Shown here in pieces: positions 16,500-27,200 of a DNA stretch of 64,000 bases. The notes under the pieces were generated by a model. It had not been told where the DNA came from, made no database searches, and saw only the letters and a list, made by a program, of their open reading frames with translations. Origin of the DNA: Marinomonas atlantica. GTDB lineage: Bacteria; Pseudomonadota; Gammaproteobacteria; Pseudomonadales; Marinomonadaceae. A program made the translations under genes and the position numbers. Location of the stretch: the NCBI RefSeq assembly GCF_001639725.1, contig NZ_LTAW01000004.1, positions 62,001 through 126,000 of the forward strand. The letters are read 5' to 3'. Within the stretch, counting starts at the first letter, position 1; the number at the start of each line of letters is the position of its first letter.

Positions 16500-18007
16500 T
16501 GGCACAACGACTAAAGGCGTTTCCTCAGCCGCCACGCAACATTGATCGACAACTAAAGATTTACTTAGCTGCCATCCAAGAAATGATTGAAACAGGCGAA
16601 GGTGCGCGTGGCGATCCGCTGGATACTAAGCTTACGTTTCGTGATTTGGTGGATTCTGGCATTGCTAAATTGAAAGGTCGCATAGGTGCCGGAGGTTTAA
16701 GTGGAACCGACTTAGAGCCCGGCGGTGTGCCGGATTTGAGTACACCACCAGTGCCGTTCGACCTAAATATAGTTGCTGTCTTTGGTGCGGTAACCATTCT
16801 ATGGTCTGATCCCTATGGCGCGTATAGCAATCATGCATATTCTGAAATCTATCGTGCGGAAGGCCAAAACGCGCAATTTGATCAGGCTGTCTTGATCGGT
16901 GTTAGTAATGGCTCTACGTACTCGGACTACTCAATTGATGAGGGTGTTTGGTACACGTACTGGATTCGATTTGTGTCTGTTAATAATGTATTTGGACCAT
17001 GGCATGATCCAGCAGGCGCAAGCTTGCAAAGTGTTATTTCAGTTAAATACATGCTTGAAGAACTGAGCGGTAAAATCGATGAATCTGTATTAGCTCAGTC
17101 GCTTCGCGGTGAAGTTTCTAAAATCAACGATTTAGCCAAGATGTACACATTAACTCTCGATGTTGATGGTTATGTGTCAGGTTTTGGCACTTATAACGAC
17201 GGAAAAACATCAGACTTTGCGATTACAGCAGATCGCTTCTGGATTGCTGCGCCTAACCGCAAAAATAAAGTTAAGCCATTCATTATTCAAGATAATAGCG
17301 TTTATATGGATACGGCCTTTATTCGTGATGCGTCAATTCAAGAAGGTAAACTCGGTCCTATTTCATTCGGAAAAATTCGTGATGCCAGCGGCCAACCAGT
17401 TACAACTGTAAGCGGAAAGCTTAAAGCGGAAAACATTGATGTCGATAGCCTTCAAGTCACTAATGCCAATATCAGCGGCGATATTTATTCAACTAACTAC
17501 GGTGAAAGAGTAGGTGCGAGCTGGATTATTCGTGCCGATGGTAGTGCAGAGTTCAATAACGCCACAATTCGCGGAACGCTATATGCAAACGACATTGTTG
17601 GTGCAGTGAATAAGACTACTGTCGTTTCACAATCAGCTACACGATGGGCATCACCTCAATCATGGGTTGAGATTGGAAGGGTGAGTATCTCGCTTAGCGA
17701 TAGAGAAGACGGCTACACACCATTTTTCATGATCAATGTTGAGGTTGATTCTCGTGACAACATGAGCAGTGGAGCTGGCACAAAACATACAGGAATACGC
17801 TGCAGGACTGAGATCAGGGTAAACGGATTGACAGTTCGTACTTTCTACTCTGGCGCATTGGCTAACGGTTTAGCTGGTGGTGTTAATGCAGTTGGGGCAC
17901 ACAACAGCCAAATCAAAGGAACAGTTGAGTTTGTGGTGTTCGGCTATTCACATGAAGCCTATGTAAATTTCTTTAGCGTATCTGGCATGGTTGGCGGTTT
18001 GGCGTAA
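16499..18007 (+). CDS. tail fibre/host-specificity type protein
   Basis: The protein has 502 residues. The N-terminus (about 80-175) contains a fibronectin-like beta unit (NIVAVFGAVTILWSDPYGAY). Residues about 230-380 match the C-terminal region of lambda gpJ-type host-specificity proteins: FAITADRFWIAAP, VYMDTAFIRDASIQ, KLKAENIDVDSLQVTNANIS and ADGSAEFNNATIRGTLYA. A beta-sandwich end follows. In such proteins the last domain meets the receptor. It overlaps the preceding stop as TAATG. With the AT-rich fibre upstream, the phage seems to carry two candidate receptor-binding proteins. Confidence 0.8.
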   Translation: MAQRLKAFPQPPRNIDRQLKIYLAAIQEMIETGEGARGDPLDTKLTFRDLVDSGIAKLKGRIGAGGLSGTDLEPGGVPDLSTPPVPFDLNIVAVFGAVTILWSDPYGAYSNHAYSEIYRAEGQNAQFDQAVLIGVSNGSTYSDYSIDEGVWYTYWIRFVSVNNVFGPWHDPAGASLQSVISVKYMLEELSGKIDESVLAQSLRGEVSKINDLAKMYTLTLDVDGYVSGFGTYNDGKTSDFAITADRFWIAAPNRKNKVKPFIIQDNSVYMDTAFIRDASIQEGKLGPISFGKIRDASGQPVTTVSGKLKAENIDVDSLQVTNANISGDIYSTNYGERVGASWIIRADGSAEFNNATIRGTLYANDIVGAVNKTTVVSQSATRWASPQSWVEIGRVSISLSDREDGYTPFFMINVEVDSRDNMSSGAGTKHTGIRCRTEIRVNGLTVRTFYSGALANGLAGGVNAVGAHNSQIKGTVEFVVFGYSHEAYVNFFSVSGMVGGLA

Positions 18008-18017
18008 AATTTCAATT

Positions 18018-18410
18018 ATGGTTAAAATTTTGTTATTTACTGCTAACATAGTGCAACACTTAGACATAGTTAGTCTTGGATTAAAGAAAATACAGCATAA
18101 GACAAATGATGATCGTTCACTTGAATATGTCGTCAATGCCTGCCAAACCGGCAAAGCGTTTTTCTTTATGTCAGCTGGAGGTGGCTTTGTGGTACTTGAG
18201 CCAAAAGCCACTACGCCGATCAGTGTAAATGTCTGGCTCGCCTTCTCGGAAGAGGGTGACGCTATCCAACAATACGAAAGTGAGATAGTGCGACTCGCAT
18301 CAGAAATAGACGCAGAGCGCTTAACATTTCAGTCCCCACGGAAGGGCTACCAACGAGCGTTAGCCCACTGGCAACGCGATGGAATCAACTACCATAGGAG
18401 TGTGCCATGA
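18018..18410 (+). CDS. small phage protein, possible GNAT-like internal virion protein
   Basis: About 130 residues from ATG 18018. The body (RSLEYVVNACQTGKAFFFMS, AGGGFVVLEPKATTPISVNV) followed by alternating strands and helices resembles the short acetyltransferase-fold proteins that precede ejection proteins in podoviruses (T7 gp13-like). The acetyl-CoA loop is not clear, so enzymatic function is doubtful. The gene ends in an ATGA overlap with an ejection-type gene. Family link is inference. Confidence 0.6.
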   Translation: MVKILLFTANIVQHLDIVSLGLKKIQHKTNDDRSLEYVVNACQTGKAFFFMSAGGGFVVLEPKATTPISVNVWLAFSEEGDAIQQYESEIVRLASEIDAERLTFQSPRKGYQRALAHWQRDGINYHRSVP

Positions 18411-19069
18411 GTGGCGGCGGAGATAACTCAATAGAAGAAACGCCAGAGCAAAAAGAACTGGCACGTATAGCCATTGAGAAATGGAATTTTAGCCAAGACA
18501 CCTTGGCACCATTGACTGATCAATACATGGCGGAAACGGATCGTATGCGCTCAGATCCAGCATTGGCTTACCAGCGCGGTCGAAGCAATGAAACGTCACA
18601 AGTTCAGAATGCAAACGCTCGCAACCAACTCAATCAGGTTACACAACAAATGGGTCTTAACCCCAATAGCGGTAAGGCCATGATGATGAATTTTCAGGGT
18701 GCCGCATCCAACGCGGATGCAGCCGGAGATTTCATGGCACGCTCTCAGAACGAGCAGCTAAACCAGCATGTTATCGGCCTGCAAAACATCAACGCCATTG
18801 GTATGGGCGAGTCTGCCGAAGCGCAAAGCGGTATCGGTGACATTGCTCAGATCGGCGCGCAAGAGCAGCGTTCAAACGCGCAGAATACTTTCAATCGCCG
18901 CTCAGCCAACTACCAACTATTGGGCAACATTGCAGGGGCCGCGACAAGTTATGGTATGAGCGCACCATCCACTTCATCAATAGATACAGCCGCACCCATC
19001 AGCTACAACACGCCCACGGCGAGCGGATTCACTGATTACCGGACCAACCAAAGCTTCGGTATCGCATAG
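18407..19069 (+). CDS. putative internal virion/ejection protein
   Basis: The protein has 220 residues, rich in Asn, Gln, Ala and Ser. The N-terminal MSGGGDNSIEETPEQKELAR and the segment SDPALAYQRGRSNETSQVQN are typical of podovirus proteins stored inside the capsid and injected with the DNA. A helical middle and a low-complexity C-terminus follow. It overlaps its upstream neighbour as ATGA and stands first in a set of four such genes leading to the giant polyvalent protein. Confidence 0.7.
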   Translation: MSGGGDNSIEETPEQKELARIAIEKWNFSQDTLAPLTDQYMAETDRMRSDPALAYQRGRSNETSQVQNANARNQLNQVTQQMGLNPNSGKAMMMNFQGAASNADAAGDFMARSQNEQLNQHVIGLQNINAIGMGESAEAQSGIGDIAQIGAQEQRSNAQNTFNRRSANYQLLGNIAGAATSYGMSAPSTSSIDTAAPISYNTPTASGFTDYRTNQSFGIA

Positions 19070-19077
19070 GAGCAACC

Positions 19078-19578
19078 ATGTCAGACTTCTTAGATACATC
19101 TTGGCAAGAGCGATTACAGCGCCTAGACGAAATCAATAACCCGTCAAACGATAGCCTTCACATCGACCCTATGATGGTTGATCTAAAAGGTGACAAGGGT
19201 GCATCTGAAACCTTAGCGCGCATTTACCGCAATCAATGGACAGATTGGAAAAACCGATTTCAGCCAAGACTAGAACAACTGGCTGGTTATGCTGCGACAG
19301 GCGAACTAACCAAACAGTCCGTTGGTTTAGCTCAAGAATCAGTGCAGAGCAGTTTTGCAAACAACGCGGCGACATTCGAGCGTAACAATCAGCGCCTCGG
19401 CATCCAGATGACACCAGCCCAAGAAAAGGCAGCACAGCGAACGGCAAGCATTGGTCAAGCGTCAGCCAAAACCACCGCAATGAACAACGCACGAATATCA
19501 GGCCAAGATCGTGATATGCAGATTTTAGCCGGTGGTGCTGGATTAACATCGGACTTGCAAGAGGGGATGCAGCAATGA
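19078..19578 (+). CDS. putative internal virion/ejection protein
   Basis: 166 residues, mostly helical and rich in Gln, Ala and Asn. ETLARIYRNQWTDWKNRFQP and RLGIQMTPAQEKAAQRTAS are patterns shared with ejection proteins in similar gene blocks. No membrane segment. It overlaps the next gene by four bases (ATGA), so the two are probably translated together. Structural role by context only. Confidence 0.7.
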   Translation: MSDFLDTSWQERLQRLDEINNPSNDSLHIDPMMVDLKGDKGASETLARIYRNQWTDWKNRFQPRLEQLAGYAATGELTKQSVGLAQESVQSSFANNAATFERNNQRLGIQMTPAQEKAAQRTASIGQASAKTTAMNNARISGQDRDMQILAGGAGLTSDLQEGMQQ

Positions 19579-19814
19579 GCTACGGTCTATTAGGTATGCA
19601 AAATCAAATGGAAGGCCAAGCGTTGCATGGATTACGCCAAAAAGCCAGCATTGACCAACAAAACAAGCAGGCAGAAGACGCCATGGATGCAGCAGAACGC
19701 CAACAGACAATGACAGGCGTAGGCACTGGGGCGGCAATCGGCATGATGGCTGGTGGCCCTATGGGAGCGGCAATTGGGGCTGGAGTTGGCTGGATTGCAT
19801 CAGATTTATTCTAA
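19575..19814 (+). CDS. small glycine-zipper membrane-active virion protein
   Basis: 79 residues. A polar, helical N-terminus is followed by a glycine-zipper hydrophobic stretch (GVGTGAAIGMMAGGPMGAAI then GAGVGWIASDLF). Glycine-zipper segments pack closely in membranes and are seen in phage ejection proteins that form a channel across the envelope. Coupled to the preceding gene. A role in DNA entry is inferred from sequence type and position. Confidence 0.7.
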   Translation: MSYGLLGMQNQMEGQALHGLRQKASIDQQNKQAEDAMDAAERQQTMTGVGTGAAIGMMAGGPMGAAIGAGVGWIASDLF

Positions 19815-19839
19815 TTAAATTTTCTTGCCGGGAGGCAAC

Positions 19840-21276
19840 ATGGCATTAGACACAAGAGGCTTTGCAACAGGCTTTACTCAGGGCTTTGGTATGATGGACC
19901 AGTACCAGAATCGCCAAAAGCAAATAGGCTTACAAGAGCAACGATTGGGTTTGCAGCAAGAGCAGATTGAATACGGTAAAGAACAGGATGCTTTCAACCG
20001 TGACCTCGCCGAGCGCCGACTTGGTATGCAGGCCGACCAGCAAGCTCAGTCCCAAGCGAATTGGGAAGCTAACCACGAATTGCATGAACGCACAACCAAC
20101 GCGACACTTGCAAATCAAGCGAACACCCGCAAGCGACAAGCCAAGAAAGATAAGCAGAGTGACACTGAATATCAGAGCCAGCAAGATATGGACTATGCCA
20201 AGTCGTTTTATGCGAACCTTGCTGCTGGTCAAACCAAATTTGATGAGGATTCTTTTAAGCGTCTTAGTGATATCCAAAAGCGAAACCCTCAATTTATCGG
20301 ACATCCTTTACAGAAAACCCTTAAAGATCGTAGAGCGTTTTCCCAAAACCAGCAGGCACTACAGACAACTACAGCGTCGATTCAAAAACTATTTATGCCT
20401 GACGCTGAACTGACTGGCGAAGATGCGCAGGCCATTATGTCAGCCAACGTAGATGTTACCCGCGCAGCGTCACCAGCTGCACCACAAGCAGTAGCCATCG
20501 TTGAGCGCGTCTTTGATCCAAGCGACGACTTTAACGAAAACTCACCACAAGCACTGGGCGCGTTCAATCATATTTTTGGTGACCTAGTTGGAGAAGGCAA
20601 GCGGATCACAGGTGTTTACCCTGGTCGAACGCCAGGCACGATTTCACTTGATTTGGATACGCCAAACGCCAAAGGCGTACCGGTTACCGCCAATCGTGGC
20701 ACGGCAGACGATGGTGATGACGAAGTATTAGAAATCCCCATAGAGAAAGCGATTAACGCGCTTAAAGGCTTTAAGTCGCTCTCTCAAGAGTTCGAAGTAA
20801 ACCCCGACGCAGCAGAGAAAGCCATGCGCTTTGCGCGAACTATGGGCTTAGCGCCGGAAGCAAAAAATAAAGACAAAGATCAGCCGAAGGTCCACACCGA
20901 AAAAGAATACAACGATATGGGTGCAGAGGTTGGCGAGCGTGCTTATACGCTGATTACCGATCCGAAGACGGGGCGACACTACAAACAGTACTTGGAAGAA
21001 GACCCTAAAAGCGATTTTGATGATGTCTCACTTGATGAAGAGATAGCGATTGCGCGTGAAGAGGTAGCGAATGGGACCATTACACCAGAGCAGTTCCAAG
21101 CTATTTATGGCGTGTTATTTCAAGAACAGCAAGCAGCTCCAACACCACCGAACCCCAGCGGCACACCTAACCAAGTTGGGCGCCCAACAGCTACACGCGG
21201 TGCACCACAATCACAGCAACCGCTCGGATTAACCGATCCACGTAACGCACCTTTAAGTCAATTTGGCATTAAATAG
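19840..21276 (+). CDS. putative internal virion protein, Gln-rich N-terminus
   Basis: 478 residues from ATG 19840, which has a strong GGGAGG seven bases upstream; an in-frame TTG at 19825 lies before that site and is rejected. Residues about 20-115 form a highly charged, Gln-rich coiled coil (LQEQRLGLQQEQIEYGKEQD). The middle is mixed, and the last 60 residues are Pro/Gln-rich and disordered. It lies directly before the polyvalent giant, as expected for a podovirus inner-core protein. No enzymatic motif found. Confidence 0.7.
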   Translation: MALDTRGFATGFTQGFGMMDQYQNRQKQIGLQEQRLGLQQEQIEYGKEQDAFNRDLAERRLGMQADQQAQSQANWEANHELHERTTNATLANQANTRKRQAKKDKQSDTEYQSQQDMDYAKSFYANLAAGQTKFDEDSFKRLSDIQKRNPQFIGHPLQKTLKDRRAFSQNQQALQTTTASIQKLFMPDAELTGEDAQAIMSANVDVTRAASPAAPQAVAIVERVFDPSDDFNENSPQALGAFNHIFGDLVGEGKRITGVYPGRTPGTISLDLDTPNAKGVPVTANRGTADDGDDEVLEIPIEKAINALKGFKSLSQEFEVNPDAAEKAMRFARTMGLAPEAKNKDKDQPKVHTEKEYNDMGAEVGERAYTLITDPKTGRHYKQYLEEDPKSDFDDVSLDEEIAIAREEVANGTITPEQFQAIYGVLFQEQQAAPTPPNPSGTPNQVGRPTATRGAPQSQQPLGLTDPRNAPLSQFGIK

Positions 21277-21290
21277 CTGGAGTACACTCT

Positions 21291-24200
21291 GTGTCAGAAT
21301 TAACTCGTGAACAAATTCGCCGTAAAGCCGCCATTAAAAAGCGTGTGCAACAGAAGGCTCAAGCATTCCAAAGCCGAAACGAAAACGAGCAAGGTTACTT
21401 AGGAGATAGCGTCGATGCCTTTCAGCACGGTCTTATCAGTGGTGGTGCAGACTTAGCCGATGGAGTGCGTTACATAACTGGTTCCGAAACCGCAGGCAAT
21501 ATCGCCGACTCATGGCGCGGTAGTGCGGAAGAGCAAATAAATCAGATGTCGCCAGCTGGGCGCGAAGCGATGCAAAGCTTTGGCATCAACACCGATGACG
21601 GCATTGGCTTTAACGAAGGCAGCAGCGTAGGTGGTTTTGGACTGAATGTAATCAGCGGCCTAGGTAGTTTCGCACCTACCATGATACCGGGCGGTTTAGC
21701 TGCAAGAGGACTGAGCACGGTAGGCAAAGTCGCTGGTGCAACCGGTAAGGCAGGCAAAATTGTAGATAAAGCCGCTGATGTTGCTGGCTTTGGTGGTGTG
21801 GGTGCTCTGGCTATTGGCGGCGGTACAGCCAATCAAGCCTATGAAACCGTTGCAAAAGCGGACCTTAATACGCTAGCTGAATCCGAAGTCTTCAAGCAGC
21901 GCTATTGGGAAATGCGCGATTACCAAGAAATGGGACACGAACAAGCCTTAACAGAAGCGCGAGAAAGCATTGCTAAAGAAATTGCAGAAGAAGCGGCCAA
22001 AGATGGCGCCGCGCTAGGTGCAATTTCTCAAGGCGCACTTGGACCTGTTTTTGGTCGACTATTCCGTGGTGAAGTAGGTGGATACGCCAAGTCAATTGCA
22101 GCCGGTGCCGCAACAGAAGGCGCTCAAGAACTTGTCGAATCAGGCGGTCAAAGCGCTATTGCTAACAAGAACGTCAACCCTGCAATTCCGACCGATACAA
22201 TGGATGGTGTTGTGGGTGATGCGCTAACCGGCGCTATGACAGGCGCAGCGGTCGGTGGTGGCTTTGGCTTAAGCGGCAAGGCAACGCGAGACGTTCTAAA
22301 TCGTAACAAGCCAGAACCAGAAGACACATTGCCAGGCGAGCAAGACGAAACCACAGCACGCGCAGATGAACTTCAATCTGAGATCGATCAACTAGACGAC
22401 CAGATACAAAACAACTCTGACGAGCTATCAGACGCAGAGTACAGCGCATTGCTGCAACGCCGTGAAGCTCTATTGCGTGAGCAGCTAGGCGAATCTATTG
22501 AGTTTGCACAAAACGCTGAGTTAGAGCCATTACCTGATTTAGCGGGACCACAACAGCAACAACCACTAGGTTTGCTGCCACCTGAAAACGGCCCTCAGCC
22601 GCCACGCTTCGACACTATTTATGGCGAATATCAGCCATCCGAGCAACAACAAGCAGCACGCGAAACCACCCGCCGCTCGTTTGAGGAGCCTGTGACAGAA
22701 GCACGCCAAAGCCGTAAGGCCCGTGATGAAGCGTATCAATTGCAGAAGCAACAGCAAGAACAGATCGAGCAAACACGCCGTGAGCGTCAACAGCAAGAGG
22801 CGCAGAAACGCCAGCGCGAAGATCAAGTGGCGCTTGGTCAACTTGAAGTAGGCAGCGAAGTTAAAGCAGCGAAAGGCAACCAAGCAAAAGCCTATACGCC
22901 AAGTAACAAGTCGCTTGATGTGGAATATCAAATCGTTGAAGCCAGCGACCTAACCACCAGTCATGACGATAATTTCCAAGCGCGTGCTGACTACCCGCAA
23001 GCATTGCAAAACCGCGACCGCTCAAGCCCAGCATTGCGTAAGCAGGTGGAAGACAATGCCAAGAACTTGATCCCCGAAAAATTGGGTGAAGATTCTGGTG
23101 TCGTGAGTGGCGCGCCTATTATCCGTAACGGCGTCGTGGAAAGCGGCAACGGTCGTACAATGTCGATCCGTCGCGCATACAATGACAGCGGCGCAGCGAA
23201 CTACCGCCAGTACTTGGAGAACAATGCCGAGCGCTTAGGTATTAGCAAAGAGGAACTAAGCCAATTCAATCAGCCCGTGCTTGTTCGTCAGCGCCTCAAT
23301 GATATGACGCCGGATGAGCTCACCAGCTACACCAAAGACGCCAACACCACAGATGCGTTCGCACTTAATCCCGTGGAACAGGCTAAATCAGACTCAAACC
23401 GCGTCACCGACGATGATATGTCGTTGATCGATATACCAGAGTCCGGCGACTTCGCTGCAGCGTCTAACCGATCATTTGTGCGCAAGTTCCTAGGCCGCTT
23501 CCCAAAAGCAGAACAGAACGCCATGCTAAATGGTGACGGCACTATCTCAGACGGCGGTATCAGCCGTGTGCAAAATGCCATCTTTGCCAAAGCGTATGGT
23601 TCTGATCAGTTGATTGAAGACATTACCAGCACGTCCGCCGACGATATGAAGACAGTCGCTAAGGCGCTGATCAATGCGGCACCAGAAGTCGCCAAGCTGA
23701 ATGCGCAAGGCGGTGTCGAAGGCTTCACCGACATAATCGTGGACGCTGTAAACATTGTTAAGCGTAGCCGTCGTGATGACGTACCCGTTAAAGAACTGAC
23801 TGATCAATTTGATTTGATGTCAGAAAGCACTGTTGATCCAACCACCGCCAGCCTTGCCAACTACCTAGATCAAAACGTGCGCTCTATTAAACGCATGACC
23901 GATGCCATCAAAGGTGCCGCTCAACGTGGGCAAGATGGATTGCGTAACTCTGAAACTGACGGGCTATTTGGCCGCGCTCCTGCGCCCACCGTTGCCAATA
24001 TTCTAAATTTCGGTGGTGAATCTAGTACACCGAGTGGTAAACAAATCAACGAAAGTGGTAAACAACCCCCTGCTATCAGTGAAAAAAGTACCGAAAGCGG
24101 TAAAGAAAACGACGATATCGGCACATCTGGCAATACTGATTTAACAGAAACTAACCAGTCATTACCGCAATCACCATCTGAGCCAGAAGTTAAGGTGCAG

Positions 24201-27200
24201 CGATCCGGTCGGCCATACAGCACTAAAAAATCAGCCCAACTATCAAGAACGTTTAGCAGCACACCTAACGCCCAAGTAGTTGAGCACAAAGGCGGCTATG
24301 GAATTATTGAAGGCGAAGCTAAGGCGAAGGATAACTCACCAGAACAAGTCACCGATAACCCAGAAGACGGAAGCGTTAACGTACCGGACGAAGTGAAGCC
24401 GCCGAAAGAGGCGCTAATGTCTCTAAATAAAGGTGAAGCAGGTGGCATGAACGCCGACGATGTGCGCGCCGCTGTCGAGCCTTTAATCAATGACCTCCAC
24501 GAGCGCGGTACGTTTGAGGTGGTGCAGTCTATCAATGACTTACCGTTTGGTATTCGCCTACAAGCCAAGGCCAAGCTTAAGAAATCCAAAGGGGAGAACC
24601 CTGTATTGCGCGGTATCAACGCTGGCGATAAGAACTACCTGATTGCCGATGGCCTGCGCAATGAGAAAGAAGCCGTCGAGATTTTCTTACATGAAGTGGT
24701 GGGGCATAAAGCGGTATTGGATATGCTTGGTAAGGAAGGCGACAACATCATGGAGCAGATTGCCGTCAGCTATGGCCGCAAAGGTCTTGCGGATTTGATT
24801 AAAACCTATGGTGTGGAGCCTAATACCAAAGAAGGTCGCATTCTGCTAGGGAAAGAAAAAGTCGCGCACATGGCGGAGCGTGGCGAAAAGCCAGCAATGC
24901 TTAAGCGCTTGGTCGCCAAGGTAAAGGCATGGCTTCGCAATTACTTCCCGTCTATCAAATGGTCTGATAATGACGTACTTAGCTTGATCAGTAACGCGCG
25001 CGATAACGTCGAAAACCGCTACATGACCAAAGTGGATTTGGATGCCAGCACAGAGCAAGACACTCAAGAGGATAGCGTAAACCTATCTATTCGTGGTGAC
25101 GCTAACCCTAAAGATGTAAACGACATCATAGGTCGCACACAGGCCAAGCCAGAACACCAGAAGAGCCTAATGGAGCGTGCCACAGACCGACTCAAAGTCT
25201 TTAAAGACATAGATACAACTGCATTCAAACAAGCGGTAATTGACTCCTATGCCTCAATCGAAACATTAGAAAAGAAGGTGAATTTTGGCAAACTCAAAGA
25301 TGGCGCCGAGTCAGCTTACAAAGCCGCCCTTCGCACAGCCAATCTTGATTCACAGGTTGAAGCAGTTATGCGCCGTGGTGCTCTTGAGTTTAAAGACGGT
25401 GCGTTTCAAATCAAAGAGGGCAGCAAAGGCTTTCTCGAAATCTTCCAGAAGATCGCAGACAGTGAACAGTTGCAGCTCTGGGAAACGTGGGCCGGTGCCA
25501 AGCGAGCTAAGCGCATCATGGAAGAGGACGCACGCGCGAACCTTGATGGTCAAGCAGCACTTAAAGAGCATCGAGCAACCATTAACAAGCTTAAGAAAAC
25601 CACGCCAGCAAATTACCCAGGCGGCTTAACGCAGTGGCGTAAAGATATGCGTGCCGCAGAAAATGGGATGAAGGATGCGCGTACTCGAGCATTTCAGAAG
25701 CGAGAGCGACTATACAAGCCTAGTGATATCAAGCGTGTCATTAAGTACGTAAATGACAACCCTGAACTAAAAGCGGAGTTTGAGAAAGCACAAAAGGGCT
25801 GGCGAAAATTCAATAAGTCCATGCTAGATATGGCAGAGCAAGCCGGATTGATTGACCCAGAGGCGAGAGCGATCTGGGAGCATGATGATTATGTGCCATT
25901 CCACCGTGTGGCTGAAATCGAAGAAGAGGGCGGCATTAGCCAGTACGCCACTAAACGAGGCTTGAGTGGACAGAAGTCAGGTATCACCCAACTGAAAGGT
26001 GGTGTCGAAAAGCTAAACATCATAGAGTCCATGGTGCGAAACACAATTCACCTAGTAGATGCTTCTAATAAAAATGTGGCGATGCAGCGCGTAGTCGATC
26101 TGGCAGATGGTGTTGCTATGGAGAAGCTGCCGGCATCTAAAATGGATCCAGAAGAGCGAGATATTATGCTTCGTGATTTTGGTTACGTTCCAGAAGATAT
26201 GGATCAGGATACTTTAGACGCATGGACCAACCAACTTGAACGATATAACAGCATAGATAAAGGCGTTGTCTCAGTATCCAGAAACGGCAAGCTGCACAAA
26301 TATCACGTTACCGATACTGGTCTGTTTGCCGCTATCACTCAGCTTGGACCTATGCGCGTTGACGGCATGCTTAGAGTGCTTGGCGTTCCTAAGCGCGTAT
26401 TGACAGCATCTGTAACCGCGGCACCGGGCTTTATGTCAGCGAACTTTGTTCGCGACACTCTTTCAACATGGGTAACAGTCGAAGCCAAAACCACTCCCGT
26501 ATATGACGCCGTTAAAGGTGCCGCTAAGGGACTGAAACGATCCGAGTCACAATGGGCCATTATGGCCGCTGGCGCTGGAGGTGGTGGCTACTATGACACC
26601 TCGCCAGACAATGTGCGACAACACCTATCGCCTTTAAATAAAGGCGGCGCTATGCACGCCCCGAAACGGATGTGGGATGCGTGGATGCGCGTAGGGCAAG
26701 CATTGGAAAATGCCAACCGGATAGCCGTGTATGATTCCGTAATTAAAGATGGCGGCACCGTGGCTGAGGCAGCACATCAAGCGCAAGATGTGATCAACTT
26801 TTCGAAGCGCGGAGCTAACAAATGGGTTCAAGCAGCCATCACGTTAATACCTTTCTTGAATGCGCGCATTCAAGGTCTTGAGCGCCTATATCGTGGGGCC
26901 AAAGAAAACCCTAAAGCGTTCTTTATGAAAGGAACTATCTTGATGGGTGCGTCACTTGCAATTCTTGCCACTAACTGGGACAACGAGGAGTATTGGGAGC
27001 TTGATGAATGGGATCGAGATGCGAACTGGCACATATTTGCAGGGGGTGAACACTTTAAAATACCCAAACCATTTGAGGTGGGCGCAGTTTTCGGAACCAT
27101 TCCTGAGCGAGTGTTTGAGCAATTCAGAAAAGACGCCGACAGTAAGTTGCTTGGTGAGCGCATGCTTGCAATGGTGACGGGTACTTTTGCCTTCGATCCA